Positions 1 through 8,086 of a stretch of DNA of 64,000 nucleotides are shown here, piece by piece (the stretch's first letter is position 1; each line of letters begins with the position of its first letter). Where the stretch lies: positions 124,001 through 188,000 of the forward strand of contig NZ_CAJYPS010000007.1 in NCBI RefSeq assembly GCF_913777145.1. The letters run 5' to 3'. A program made the position numbers and the translations under genes. This DNA is from an uncultured Roseateles sp. (GTDB lineage: Bacteria; Pseudomonadota; Gammaproteobacteria; Burkholderiales; Burkholderiaceae_C). The notes beneath the pieces are model-generated. The model ran no database searches. It saw only the letters and a list, made by a program, of their open reading frames with translations, and was not told the DNA's origin.

Positions 1-224
1 CGGCGCTGCGCCATGTGGGGCTGTACGCCTACCGCGCCGGCTTTCTGCGCCGCTTTCCCACGCTGTCGGCCAGCCCGCTGGAGCTGCTGGAGTCGCTGGA
101 ACAGCTGCGCGTGCTGTGGCACGGCGAGCGCATCGCGGTGCATGTCAGCGACGAGCGCCCCGGCCCTGGCGTGGACACGCCCGAGGACCTGGCGCGCGTG
201 CGCCAGCTGCTGCAACCCGTCTGA
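1..224 (+). CDS. kdsB: 3-deoxy-manno-octulosonate cytidylyltransferase, C-terminal fragment
   Basis: Only the last ~73 codons are in the window; the 5' end is cut off by the edge. The readable tail carries the family's late motifs: RHVGLYAYR at the start, an [13 protein letters not shown] stretch, and GVDTPEDL near the end. KdsB uses CTP to activate Kdo as CMP-Kdo for lipopolysaccharide core synthesis in the cytoplasm. It lies about 100 bp before adk on the same strand, an arrangement common in Burkholderiales. The family assignment is firm because the C-terminal motifs are distinctive; nothing can be said about the rest of the gene. Confidence 0.88.
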   Translation, partial: ALRHVGLYAYRAGFLRRFPTLSASPLELLESLEQLRVLWHGERIAVHVSDERPGPGVDTPEDLARVRQLLQPV

Positions 225-253
225 CAGCACCGAGGTGGTGCGTCAGGCCCTAG

Positions 254-979
<726 letters not shown>

Positions 980-1002
980 TCGCCGCAGCAACACCCCAAG
1001 CC

Positions 1003-1035
1003 AGCCGCGAGCGCCCTGCGCCTCGCGGCTTTTTT
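1003..1035 (+). terminator. Rho-independent terminator after adk
   Basis: A perfect 9-bp stem (agccgcgag at 1003-1011 with ctcgcggct at 1022-1030) is followed immediately by a run of T. It lies 24 bases after the adk stop and closes the kdsB-adk transcript. Confidence 0.85.
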
Positions 1036-1065
1036 GTGCCCGTCACCGGTCGGCGACTCGGCGAC

Positions 1066-1085
1066 AATTGACGTTCACGTCAATT
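1066..1085. promoter_or_regulatory. 20-bp palindromic operator, LiuR-like
   Basis: The sequence AATTGACGTTCACGTCAATT is a perfect inverted repeat (9-bp arms, 2-base centre) between the adk terminator and the SDR gene. Its core matches the TTnACGTnnACGTnAA type of palindrome that I recall for LiuR, a MerR-family regulator of branched-chain amino acid and fatty acid catabolism in proteobacteria. The downstream gene resembles an acyl-CoA-chain dehydrogenase, which fits that role. The regulator assignment is inference; the palindrome is seen directly. Confidence 0.55.
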
Positions 1086-1104
1086 CAAGCAGGAGACAGA
1101 TTCC

Positions 1105-1863
1105 ATGGAAATCGCAGGCAAGGTCTTCATCGTCACCGGCGGCGCGTCGGGCCTGGGCGAAGGCACGGCACGCATGCTGGCGCGCGAGGGCGGCAAGGTC
1201 GTCATCGCCGATCTGCAGGAGGAGCGCGGCCAGGCCGTGGCGGCCGAGATCGGCGGCGTGTTCGTGAAGTGCGACGTCAGCCAGGAGGCCGATGGCCAGG
1301 CCGTGGTAGCCGCGGCCACGCAGCTGGGCAAGCTGATGGGCCTGGTCAACTGCGCCGGCATCGCACCGGCCGCCAAGACCGTGGGCAAGGACGGCGCCCA
1401 TGCGCTGGCGCTGTTCAGCAAGACCATCACGGTCAACCTGATCGGCAGCTTCAACATGATCCGCCTGGCCGCCGAAGCGATGGCCAAGAACGAGCCCGAG
1501 AGCACCGGCGAGCGCGGCGTGCTGATCTCCACCGCCTCGGTCGCGGCCTACGACGGCCAGATCGGCCAGGCGGCCTATGCAGCGTCCAAGGGTGGCGTGG
1601 TGGGCATGACCTTGCCGATCGCGCGCGACCTGGCCCGCAACGGCATACGCAACATGACCATCGCGCCGGGCATCTTCGGCACGCCCATGCTGTTCGGCAT
1701 GCCGCAGGAAGTGCAGGACGCGCTGGCCGCCAGCGTGCCCTTCCCCAGCCGCCTGGGCACGCCGGCGGACTACGCCAAGCTGGTGCAGCAGATCCTCACC
1801 AACGACATGCTCAACGGCGAGGTCATCCGCCTGGATGGCGCAATCCGCCTGGCGCCGAAGTAA
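1105..1863 (+). CDS. SDR-family 3-hydroxyacyl-CoA dehydrogenase-like protein (HSD10 type)
   Basis: A 252-residue short-chain dehydrogenase. The NAD-binding TGGASGLG lies at residues 11-18, NCAG at 82-85, and the catalytic Ser145-Tyr158-x3-Lys162 set is complete. The stretches [20 protein letters not shown] and [13 protein letters not shown] closely resemble human type-2 3-hydroxyacyl-CoA dehydrogenase (HSD17B10) and its bacterial relatives, which oxidise 3-hydroxy-2-methylbutyryl-CoA and similar substrates in isoleucine and fatty acid breakdown. An AGGAG site precedes the ATG. It appears monocistronic, with a palindromic operator just upstream and a terminator just downstream. The exact substrate is not shown by the sequence. 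Confidence 0.85.
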   Translation: MEIAGKVFIVTGGASGLGEGTARMLAREGGKVVIADLQEERGQAVAAEIGGVFVKCDVSQEADGQAVVAAATQLGKLMGLVNCAGIAPAAKTVGKDGAHALALFSKTITVNLIGSFNMIRLAAEAMAKNEPESTGERGVLISTASVAAYDGQIGQAAYAASKGGVVGMTLPIARDLARNGIRNMTIAPGIFGTPMLFGMPQEVQDALAASVPFPSRLGTPADYAKLVQQILTNDMLNGEVIRLDGAIRLAPK

Positions 1864-1880
1864 GTCGGACCTCCCCGCCC

Positions 1881-1910
1881 AAAAAGAACAAGGCCCCGTC
1901 AGGGGCCTTG
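1881..1910 (-). terminator. terminator between convergent genes, mainly for the TPR gene
   Basis: A 9-bp stem (caaggcccc at 1889-1897 with ggggccttg at 1902-1910) lies between the SDR gene and the convergent TPR gene. On the minus strand it is followed by GTTCTTTTT, a good U-tract; on the plus strand only a weak T-rich tail follows. It probably serves both genes but is stronger for the leftward tonB operon. Confidence 0.7.
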
Positions 1911-1949
1911 TCATTGCTGCACCGGCCAGGGGCCGGCCGCGCGATGCGC

Positions 1950-3191
1950 TTACTTCTTGCGCGACTGGATGCCCCACAGGCGGGCCAGTTCGCCCGAGCC
2001 GTCCGTACCCTTCACGCCGCGCCAGGCGGCCTGTGCCTTGGAGGTCTCGCCGGCGAAGTAGTAGGCCAGGCCCTGGTAGTACTTGGCGTCGTCCGCACGA
2101 GTGAAGTTGCCCTTGGCCACGCCCGCGTCGACCAGCTTCAGGCCGGTGGCCTTGTCGCCGCCGAAGACCTTGGCCAGGCCCAGCTTGACCAGCTCGTCGC
2201 CGGTCTTGGACGCATTGGCGGCCTTCTCGGCATTCGGGAAGTCGGCCTTGGCCTCGGCGATCTTCTTGACCATCAGGTCCAGCAGACGCTTGTGGCGAGC
2301 ACCCTCGGCGCCCTGACCCAGCACATTGGCGGCCAGGCCCTGTTCCACGACCTTCTTGCCCTCTTCGGGGTAGCCGGCCTGGGCGGCCAGCTGGGCCATC
2401 TCCATGTAGTCGTCCACACCGCGCATATTGCCGGTGGCCAGTTGCAGGCGGTAGACATCCAGCGAGAAGCGCGGCGAGAAGCCCTTCTTGGACGGCAGGC
2501 TGCCCAGGATCTGCGCCCACAGCTCCTTGCGGGGGTAGTAGTTCAGCAGCTTCTCGGTCGCCAGCGACTCGGTGGCGGCGTCGTTCTTCTTCTGCGCGGC
2601 GTACAGCAGCAGATTCAGCTTGTCCTGCGTAGGCGCCTTGCCGGCCTTCTCGTCGGCCTGCACTTCGGCCAGCGTGTCCTTCAGCACGGCACCCATGTCG
2701 CCGGACTTGAACTGGGCCTGCTGCTGCACCGTCTTCATCGTGGCGCTGTTGCCGCCGGCGGCGAAGTACTTGTTCGCCCACTCCAGCGCCTTGGCGGCAT
2801 TGCCGGCGCGCAGGTAGGTGCCCGCGATGGCTTCCATGTACTGCAGCTGCTGCGGGCCACCCAGACGCGCCTTCAGCACGTCGAAGGCCTTGACCATGGA
2901 ATCGGCATCGCTCGCGCCCATCGCGGCCGAGAAGCGCGTGCCCTCGATCGCGTTGTTCTCGGCCGGCGTGCGGTTGGCCACGCCTTCCGCGTCACGCAGC
3001 TTGGCCAGCGCTTCCTTGTACTTGCCAGCCTTGATGAAGCCGGCCGCATCCTTCAGGTGCTTGCCCACTTCGGGGCGCACGGTCTCGGCCTGGGCCACGG
3101 CCTGGGCAAAGCCCAGCTGGCCGCTAGGCGCGCCCAGGTTGAAGGCCAGCACGCCCACGGCGGCGGCCACGACAGTCTTGAAGTTCTTCAA
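1950..3191 (-). CDS. secreted TPR-like protein of the TonB/ExbBD operon
   Basis: A 413-residue protein with a hydrophobic N-terminal signal segment (KNFKTVVAAAVGVLAF) followed by repeated helical units with alternating Ala/Lys/Tyr patterns typical of tetratricopeptide repeats (for example AGKYKEALAKLRDAE and AGNAAKALEWANKYF). No catalytic motif is visible. It is the last gene of the tonB-exbB-exbD-exbD operon, 86 bases after the second exbD, so a periplasmic accessory role in TonB energisation or substrate handling is likely but inferred. The start is set to the TTG at 3191 because AGGAG lies just upstream; the frame stays open to a second TTG at 3206, which would sit before that ribosome site. 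Confidence 0.75.
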   Translation of the reverse strand: MKNFKTVVAAAVGVLAFNLGAPSGQLGFAQAVAQAETVRPEVGKHLKDAAGFIKAGKYKEALAKLRDAEGVANRTPAENNAIEGTRFSAAMGASDADSMVKAFDVLKARLGGPQQLQYMEAIAGTYLRAGNAAKALEWANKYFAAGGNSATMKTVQQQAQFKSGDMGAVLKDTLAEVQADEKAGKAPTQDKLNLLLYAAQKKNDAATESLATEKLLNYYPRKELWAQILGSLPSKKGFSPRFSLDVYRLQLATGNMRGVDDYMEMAQLAAQAGYPEEGKKVVEQGLAANVLGQGAEGARHKRLLDLMVKKIAEAKADFPNAEKAANASKTGDELVKLGLAKVFGGDKATGLKLVDAGVAKGNFTRADDAKYYQGLAYYFAGETSKAQAAWRGVKGTDGSGELARLWGIQSRKK

Positions 3192-3277
3192 TGCGTTCTC
3201 CTGCAATGAAAAACGCGCCGCCCTCTCGGGCAGCGCGCGTTCAACGATTCAGCGTTGGGATCGGCCCGAGCCCGTCG

Positions 3278-3715
3278 TCACTTGACGAACTGCTCGTTAC
3301 CGACCATGCCCATCTTCTTGACGTTCAGGCGCTGGGCCGCGGCCATCACCGCAGCCACCGCACCGTAGTCCACCAGCTTGTTGGGCTTGATGTGGACTTC
3401 GGCCTGATCATCCAGCGGGTCCTTGCCCACCTCGGCCAGCTTGGACTCGACGGCCGCCTGGTTGGGCAGCGCGTCGCCATCCCAGTACACCGTGCCGTCG
3501 AAATCGATCAGCACCTCGTGCACCACCGGCTCCTTGGTCGGCGGGTTGGGGTTGGGCGGCGGCATGTCCAGGTTGATGGAGTGCAGCTGGATGGGGATGG
3601 TGATGATCAACATCACCAGCAGCACCAGCATCACGTCGATCAGGGGCGTCGTGTTGACGTCCATGATCACGTCGGGTTCATCACTCCCCGACGAACTACC
3701 TACATTCATTCCCAT
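3278..3715 (-). CDS. exbD: ExbD-type biopolymer transport protein (second copy)
   Basis: A 145-residue protein with one N-terminal transmembrane helix (about residues 24-42) holding the essential proton-pathway Asp27 in TPLIDVMLVLL. It is followed by a periplasmic C-terminal domain containing EVHIKPNK. Together with ExbB it should use the proton gradient to energise TonB in the inner membrane. It begins 14 bases after the other exbD and shares its first ten residues (MGMNVGSSSG), so the pair looks like a tandem duplication that has diverged; this copy has a Pro-rich PPPNPNPPTK insert after the helix. Tandem exbD genes are known in Xanthomonas-type TonB operons. Confidence 0.9.
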   Translation of the reverse strand: MGMNVGSSSGSDEPDVIMDVNTTPLIDVMLVLLVMLIITIPIQLHSINLDMPPPNPNPPTKEPVVHEVLIDFDGTVYWDGDALPNQAAVESKLAEVGKDPLDDQAEVHIKPNKLVDYGAVAAVMAAAQRLNVKKMGMVGNEQFVK

Positions 3716-3729
3716 GCTTGGCTCCTGGC

Positions 3730-4158
3730 TCAGCCACCGCGGGCCGGGGGCTCGGTGACGAAGCTGATCTTCATCATGCCGGCACGCTGAGCCGCAAAAA
3801 TGACCCGGCCAACGGACTCGTAGCGAGTCTTGTCGTCGCCGCGGATGTGGACCTCAGGCTGCGGGTTCTTGACCGCTTCCTTGCCCAGACGCTGCACCAG
3901 GGCTTCCATGTCGCCAACCGGCTTCATGCCCCAGTACACATCGCCATCCTTGTTGACGGAGAGTTCGATGTTCTCCGGCTTGGTGACCCGCGGCACGTTG
4001 GTCTGCTTGGGCAGGTTCAACGCGATGGACTGGGTCACCACCGGAACGGTGATGAGGAAGATGATCAGGAGCACCAGCATCACGTCCACGAGGGGCGTGG
4101 TGTTGATGGTCGAGACCACCTCGTCCTCGCCGGAAGAAGATCCGACGTTCATGCCCAT
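3730..4158 (-). CDS. exbD: ExbD-type biopolymer transport protein (first copy)
   Basis: A 142-residue ExbD with the conserved TPLVDVMLVLL helix (Asp25 in the membrane) and a periplasmic domain containing EVHIRGDDKTRYESVG, close to the canonical ExbD consensus. It sits 31 bases after exbB and 14 bases before the second exbD. It is the more typical of the two copies and is probably the main partner of ExbB and TonB in the proton-driven motor of the inner membrane. Confidence 0.92.
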   Translation of the reverse strand: MGMNVGSSSGEDEVVSTINTTPLVDVMLVLLIIFLITVPVVTQSIALNLPKQTNVPRVTKPENIELSVNKDGDVYWGMKPVGDMEALVQRLGKEAVKNPQPEVHIRGDDKTRYESVGRVIFAAQRAGMMKISFVTEPPARGG

Positions 4159-4189
4159 GGATAGGCTCCTATGAGGGCTGCGGGACGGC

Positions 4190-5029
4190 TCAGCGCTTGA
4201 CGGCGCGGTTGCCCATCAGGACACCGTGCAGGTCGGCGGCGAAGGCACGCACTTGGCCCATCACACCCTTGTTGCGGTTGACCAGCCAGTTGTAGCCCAG
4301 CACGGCCGGCACAGCGACGCCCAGACCGATGGCGGTCATGATCAGCGCTTCACCCACGGGACCCGCCACCTTGTCGATGGAGGCTTGGCCAGCGGCGCCG
4401 ATGTTGGTCAGCGCGTGCAGGATGCCCCACACGGTGCCGAACAGGCCGATGAAGGGCGAGGTGGAACCGACGGTGGCCAGGAAGCCCAGACCGGCAGAAA
4501 CCTTGGTGTTGACTTCACCGACGGCGCGGTCGATGTTCATCGTGACCCAGCTGCTGTGGTCGATGTTCTCGGTCAGCGCGCCTTCGTGGTGCTCGGAAGC
4601 CTCGATGCCGGTGGTGGCGATGAAGCGGAACGCGCCGTCTTCCTTCAGGCTCTTGACGCCTTCAGCCAGCGAGCTCTTCTTGAAGAAGGTGGAGCGGGCT
4701 TCCTTGGCTTCGTTGGCCAGCTTGGACGTGTCCCACAGGCGCACGATCAGGATGTACCAGCTGCCCATGGACATGATCAGCATCAGGGCCAGCACGGTCT
4801 TGGAGACGGCGTCGCCGTGCTCCAGCATGGCGCCCAGGCCGTAGGGGTTGTCAGCGGGAGCGGAAGCCACGGCAGCCGGAGCAGCGGGGGCCTCGGCCGT
4901 CGCGGCAGCGGGCGCCTCGGAGGCAGCAGCAGTGGGCTCGGCCGGCTTCTGGTCTTGAGCGTGTGCGGGAACAGCCAGGGTCGCGGCCATGGCGATGGCG
5001 GCAAGGAAGCCGGTGATGCGAGAAATCAT
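4190..5029 (-). CDS. exbB: ExbB-type proton channel protein (MotA/TolQ/ExbB family)
   Basis: A 279-residue protein. It starts with a signal-peptide-like segment ending AHAQ, then an Ala/Pro-rich periplasmic stretch to about residue 60, a first membrane helix (VLALMLIMSMGSWYILIVR), a cytoplasmic loop, and two further helices with the family core GLFGTVWGI and AVPAVLGYNWL. ExbB pentamers surround ExbD and form the proton path that powers TonB. The N-terminal extension makes it longer than the E. coli protein (244), as in many beta- and gammaproteobacterial ExbB1 proteins. The start at 5029 is supported by TAGGAGT upstream; the open frame above it has no similarity. Confidence 0.93.
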   Translation of the reverse strand: MISRITGFLAAIAMAATLAVPAHAQDQKPAEPTAAASEAPAAATAEAPAAPAAVASAPADNPYGLGAMLEHGDAVSKTVLALMLIMSMGSWYILIVRLWDTSKLANEAKEARSTFFKKSSLAEGVKSLKEDGAFRFIATTGIEASEHHEGALTENIDHSSWVTMNIDRAVGEVNTKVSAGLGFLATVGSTSPFIGLFGTVWGILHALTNIGAAGQASIDKVAGPVGEALIMTAIGLGVAVPAVLGYNWLVNRNKGVMGQVRAFAADLHGVLMGNRAVKR

Positions 5030-5111
5030 GGAGTCAACTCCTACGGAAAGATTCTGAATGGAAGGTGGGCGGTGGGCGCCGCAGCGGGCGCCGGGGTTCG
5101 TAGCGGGGGCC

Positions 5112-5756
5112 TTACTCGATCTTGAACTGGAACTCCTGCTCGAACACATGGTCACCGGGGCACTCGTAGGTCTCGGTCAGCGTGGACGTGATCGCGTTGA
5201 TCAGCGCACGCTGGGCCTTGCGGTCGACACCACCACGCAGAGGCGTGATCTCGACAGACGTCACGCGGCCGGACTTGACGGTGGCGACGGCCTTGTACAG
5301 GGCCTCACCGCTCCAGTTCACGGACGGCATTTCGGGCTTGCCCATCTTCGTGCACACCATCGCGGCCGTGATCTTGGACGGCTTGGCGACCGGGGCAGGA
5401 GCCGGGGCCGGGGCCGGCGGCGGGGCCGGGCGGATATCGGACTGCGGCGGCGCGGTCTGGGTCGATTGAATCGGCGGGGCCGGCGGCGCCGGTGCGGTCA
5501 CCTGGAACTCAGGCGGCGGCACATAAGGCGGCGGCGGGGCCTTCAGGTCGGGCGGCGGCGGCAGGATCTTCTCCGGCGGCGGCGGCGGCTTGACCTTCTC
5601 TTCGATCACCTTGACGTCGATAGGCCCTGCCAGCTTCTTCGCGATCTCGCGATGCAGGCCAGCGGCCAGCGCCCAGATGATGAGCACGTGGATCAGGACG
5701 ACCACACCGATACCGGTGAACCGGGACGCGCCCTGCTTCTCCTGCGCAAAGTTCAT
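5112..5756 (-). CDS. tonB: TonB energy transducer
   Basis: A 214-residue protein with an N-terminal inner-membrane anchor (about residues 15-35, GIGVVVLIHVLIIWALAAGL). A long Pro-rich periplasmic spacer (about 55-125, many PPPP and PAP runs) follows, then a C-terminal domain carrying YKAVATVKSGRVTSVEI and ending FEQEFQFKIE. It couples the ExbB/ExbD motor to outer-membrane receptors such as the siderophore receptor at 16586-18772. The ATG at 5756 has AAGGAG upstream; an alternative TTG lies at 5774. It is the first gene of the five-gene operon, preceded by an untranslated gap with a terminator on the same strand. Confidence 0.9.
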   Translation of the reverse strand: MNFAQEKQGASRFTGIGVVVLIHVLIIWALAAGLHREIAKKLAGPIDVKVIEEKVKPPPPPEKILPPPPDLKAPPPPYVPPPEFQVTAPAPPAPPIQSTQTAPPQSDIRPAPPPAPAPAPAPVAKPSKITAAMVCTKMGKPEMPSVNWSGEALYKAVATVKSGRVTSVEITPLRGGVDRKAQRALINAITSTLTETYECPGDHVFEQEFQFKIE

Positions 5757-5946
5757 GCGCGCTCCTTCTTGCAACTACAAACCACGGTCATCGACTCTCT
5801 ACAGGACAGCTGTCCTGCGGTGACCGGCCGGAACCAGACACCGCTCGATTCGGAAAAGCGCGCATTCTAATTCGCTGTTTTCATCCGGCCCGAATACAGG
5901 CCTTGCCGAACCCAGGCGAATGTTCGCCCCACCCTCGCGCCCTCAC
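5757..5946. other. tonB leader region
   Basis: This is the stretch between tonB and the terminator at 5947-5983. No gene is visible. An AT-richer patch near 5860-5885 (minus strand GAATTAGAATGCG) could hold the tonB promoter, but no clear -35/-10 pair can be asserted. No convincing Fur box was seen here, so iron control of tonB is not shown. Confidence 0.4.
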
Positions 5947-5983
5947 AAAAAAAAAGACCCGGGGGCGAACGCCATCGGGCTCT
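5947..5983 (-). terminator. strong terminator ending the putative structured RNA / yej transcript
   Basis: On the minus strand a bulged stem (AGAGCCCG with CGGGTCT) encloses an inner GGC/GCC pair and is followed by nine uninterrupted U. It lies about 260 bases after the yejF-like stop and 190 bases before tonB, on the strand of both. It could end the yej transcript or an independent small RNA. Confidence 0.75.
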
Positions 5984-6190
5984 TCAATCTAGGCCGCGAA
6001 CGCTGCGGACAGGCCGCAGCAGGCCTCGAAAGACCTTGTCGGCAATCTTACCCAGCTGACTCCATGCACTTTCATGGGGCTTACCCGAAAGCCTCCAGCC
6101 TCACCATGACGAACATCATGCCTTCGCGGCGTCGCGAGGCCGCCACGAAAGCGCCCATAGCCCGCAAGTTACTCAGAGTTACCAACCTCT
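5947..6190 (-). ncRNA. candidate structured non-coding RNA (about 240 nt)
   Basis: This fills most of the otherwise gene-free 5757-6244 stretch. Five consecutive hairpins are visible: 6002-6020 (7 bp), 6062-6077 (5 bp), 6078-6093 (5 bp), 6105-6120 (5 bp) and 6120-6152 (12 bp), ending in a U9 terminator. In the 12-bp stem two positions are G-U pairs when read on the minus strand but C-A mismatches on the plus strand, so the RNA would be transcribed leftward. I do not recognise it as 6S, tmRNA, RNase P or SRP RNA, and no credible ORF covers it. It could instead be the 3' UTR of the yej operon. Confidence 0.35.
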
Positions 6191-6244
6191 ACCTTTATCC
6201 ATTCGCGGCGATGCGTCTGTTCATCGAAGCGCCCCACCACCGCG

Positions 6245-8086
6245 TTACATCATGAGGCCAGCGGCGGCCCGCAAGCGCGGCACGGCGGCCAGCAACTCTC
6301 GGGTGTAGGCCTCGCGTGGCGCGCCCAGCAGCATGTCGCAAGCCCCTTGTTCGACGATGCGGCCCGACTGCATCACGGCCACCTCGTCGGCGATGTACTC
6401 GACCACGCCGATGTTGTGCGTGATGAAGAGATAGGCCAGGCCGCGGCTGCGCTGCAGCTCGCGCAGCAGGTTGAGGATCTGCGCCTGCACCGACACGTCC
6501 AGCGCCGACGTGGGTTCGTCGCACACGATGACGCGCGGCTCCACCGCCAGCGCCCGCGCGATCGCGATGCGCTGGCGCTGGCCACCGGAAAACTCGTGCG
6601 GCCAGCGCTGCAGCGCATCACGGCGCAGGCCGACCTGGTCGACCAGCTCATGCAGCCGTGCCCGCCGCGCGGCAGCGTCCAGATCGGGACGCAGCGCCAT
6701 CAGGCCCTCCTCCAGCACCTCCGCCACACGCATGCGCGGGTTCAGCGACGCGAAGGGGTCCTGGAAGATGATCTGCAGCTCACGCCGCGCACGCACCAGC
6801 TCGGGGCCGTGCAGCCGAAACAGGTCTTGCCCATCCAGCAAGACCTGACCCGACACCTGGGCCTGGCGACGCAGCAGCTGCACGATGGCCTTGCCCGAGG
6901 TGGTCTTGCCGCAGCCGGACTCGCCCACCAGGGCCAGCGTGCGACCGGCCTGCAACTGGTAGCTCACGCCCGCCACCGCATCGAAGTGGCGCGGACCACT
7001 TGAGAACCACGGCGTCTTCAGCGCATAGCGCACGCGCAGGTCGCGCACGTCCAGCAATGGCGAGGCGTCGACGCGGCCTCCCGGCGGCACGGGCCGCGGC
7101 TCGACCACCTCACGCGGCCGGGCCGCCCCCGGCTGGCTGTAGAGCAGGCAGCGCACGCCGTGATCCGGCGCCGTATCGGCGAGCTGCGGCGGCTGGCTGG
7201 CGCAATGCGTCATCGCACGGTCGCAGCGGGCCTCGAAACGGCAGCCCTCGAAGCGCAGCCACAGCGGCGGCACGGTGCCGGCGATGGCGGCCAGCGGCTG
7301 ATCGCGCCGCTGCGCGTCCGGCAACGCCTGCAGCAGCAGGCGTGCATAGGGGTGACGCGGCGCGGCGAAGAACTGCGCGGCGGCGGCTTGCTCGACGATC
7401 TGGCCCGCATACATCAGCGCCACGCGGTGCGCCATGCCACTGACCACCGCGAGATCGTGCGTGATCAGCAGCACACCCAGCTGGCGTTCCCGCTGCAGGT
7501 CGCAGATCAGGTCCAGGATCTGCGCCTGGATGGTGACGTCCAGCGCAGTCGTGGGCTCGTCGGCGATCAGGTAGTCGGGCTCGGCCGCCAGCGCGATCGC
7601 GATCATCACGCGCTGCTTCTGGCCGCCGGACAGCTGGAAGGGGTAGTCGCCCAGGCGCCGCTCGGGCGACGGGATGCCCACGCGCGCGAGCCAGTCCAGC
7701 GCCTTGGCGCGGGCCACCGCACCGCGCAGGGGCGTATGCGCCTCGATGGCCTCAACCAGCTGGTCGCCCACCCGCATCACCGGATTGAGGCTGGTCGCGG
7801 GCTCCTGAAAGATCATCGCGAGCCGGCCGCCGCGCAAAGCGCGCATGCGGTGCTCGGGCAGGTCCAGCAGGTCCTGACCATCCAGCCGTACCGCGCCGGA
7901 CAGGATGCGGCCGTTGACCGGCAGCAGGCGCATCAGCGCCAGCGCGGTCATGCTCTTGCCGCAGCCCGACTCGCCCACCAGGGCCAGCGTCTCGCCGCGC
8001 CGCAGCGTCAGCGTGAGCCCGTCGATGGCGCGCACCAGGCCGGCCTCGGCGTCCAGCTCCACGCTCAGTTGCTCGATCTCAAGCAT
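6245..8086 (-). CDS. yejF: peptide ABC transporter, fused two-domain ATPase (YejF type)
   Basis: A 613-residue protein with two complete ATPase domains. The first has Walker A GESGCGKS at 38-45, LSGGQKQR and LIADEPTTALD. The second, beginning near residue 300, has GESGCGKTT, FSGGQRQR and VCDEPTSALD. After the first domain is the oligopeptide/dipeptide ATPase extension (CRFEARCDRA, with Cys residues). It powers a peptide importer with the two permeases just upstream. The ATG at 8086 overlaps the end of the yejE-like gene by 8 bases, so the two are probably translationally coupled. The fused architecture matches YejF rather than separate OppD/OppF proteins. Confidence 0.9.
   Translation of the reverse strand: MLEIEQLSVELDAEAGLVRAIDGLTLTLRRGETLALVGESGCGKSMTALALMRLLPVNGRILSGAVRLDGQDLLDLPEHRMRALRGGRLAMIFQEPATSLNPVMRVGDQLVEAIEAHTPLRGAVARAKALDWLARVGIPSPERRLGDYPFQLSGGQKQRVMIAIALAAEPDYLIADEPTTALDVTIQAQILDLICDLQRERQLGVLLITHDLAVVSGMAHRVALMYAGQIVEQAAAAQFFAAPRHPYARLLLQALPDAQRRDQPLAAIAGTVPPLWLRFEGCRFEARCDRAMTHCASQPPQLADTAPDHGVRCLLYSQPGAARPREVVEPRPVPPGGRVDASPLLDVRDLRVRYALKTPWFSSGPRHFDAVAGVSYQLQAGRTLALVGESGCGKTTSGKAIVQLLRRQAQVSGQVLLDGQDLFRLHGPELVRARRELQIIFQDPFASLNPRMRVAEVLEEGLMALRPDLDAAARRARLHELVDQVGLRRDALQRWPHEFSGGQRQRIAIARALAVEPRVIVCDEPTSALDVSVQAQILNLLRELQRSRGLAYLFITHNIGVVEYIADEVAVMQSGRIVEQGACDMLLGAPREAYTRELLAAVPRLRAAAGLMM

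Noticed and set aside
1068..3209. A very long plus-strand open frame (713 codons) crossing the SDR gene and the TPR gene
   Set aside because: It is an antisense/out-of-frame artefact of GC-rich codon bias: Arg/Gly/His-rich composition, no motif, and it covers real genes with clear family features on both strands.
5947..6190. 6S RNA, tmRNA, RNase P RNA or SRP RNA in the tonB gap
   Set aside because: The many short hairpins do not fit the single rod of 6S. I could not find the conserved tmRNA tag, the RNase P GAGGAAAGTCC-like signature or the SRP core.
5920..6255. A 111-codon plus-strand frame in the tonB upstream gap
   Set aside because: No ribosome site, no similarity, and it runs through the poly-A tract of a terminator and several hairpins, which fits a non-coding RNA better.
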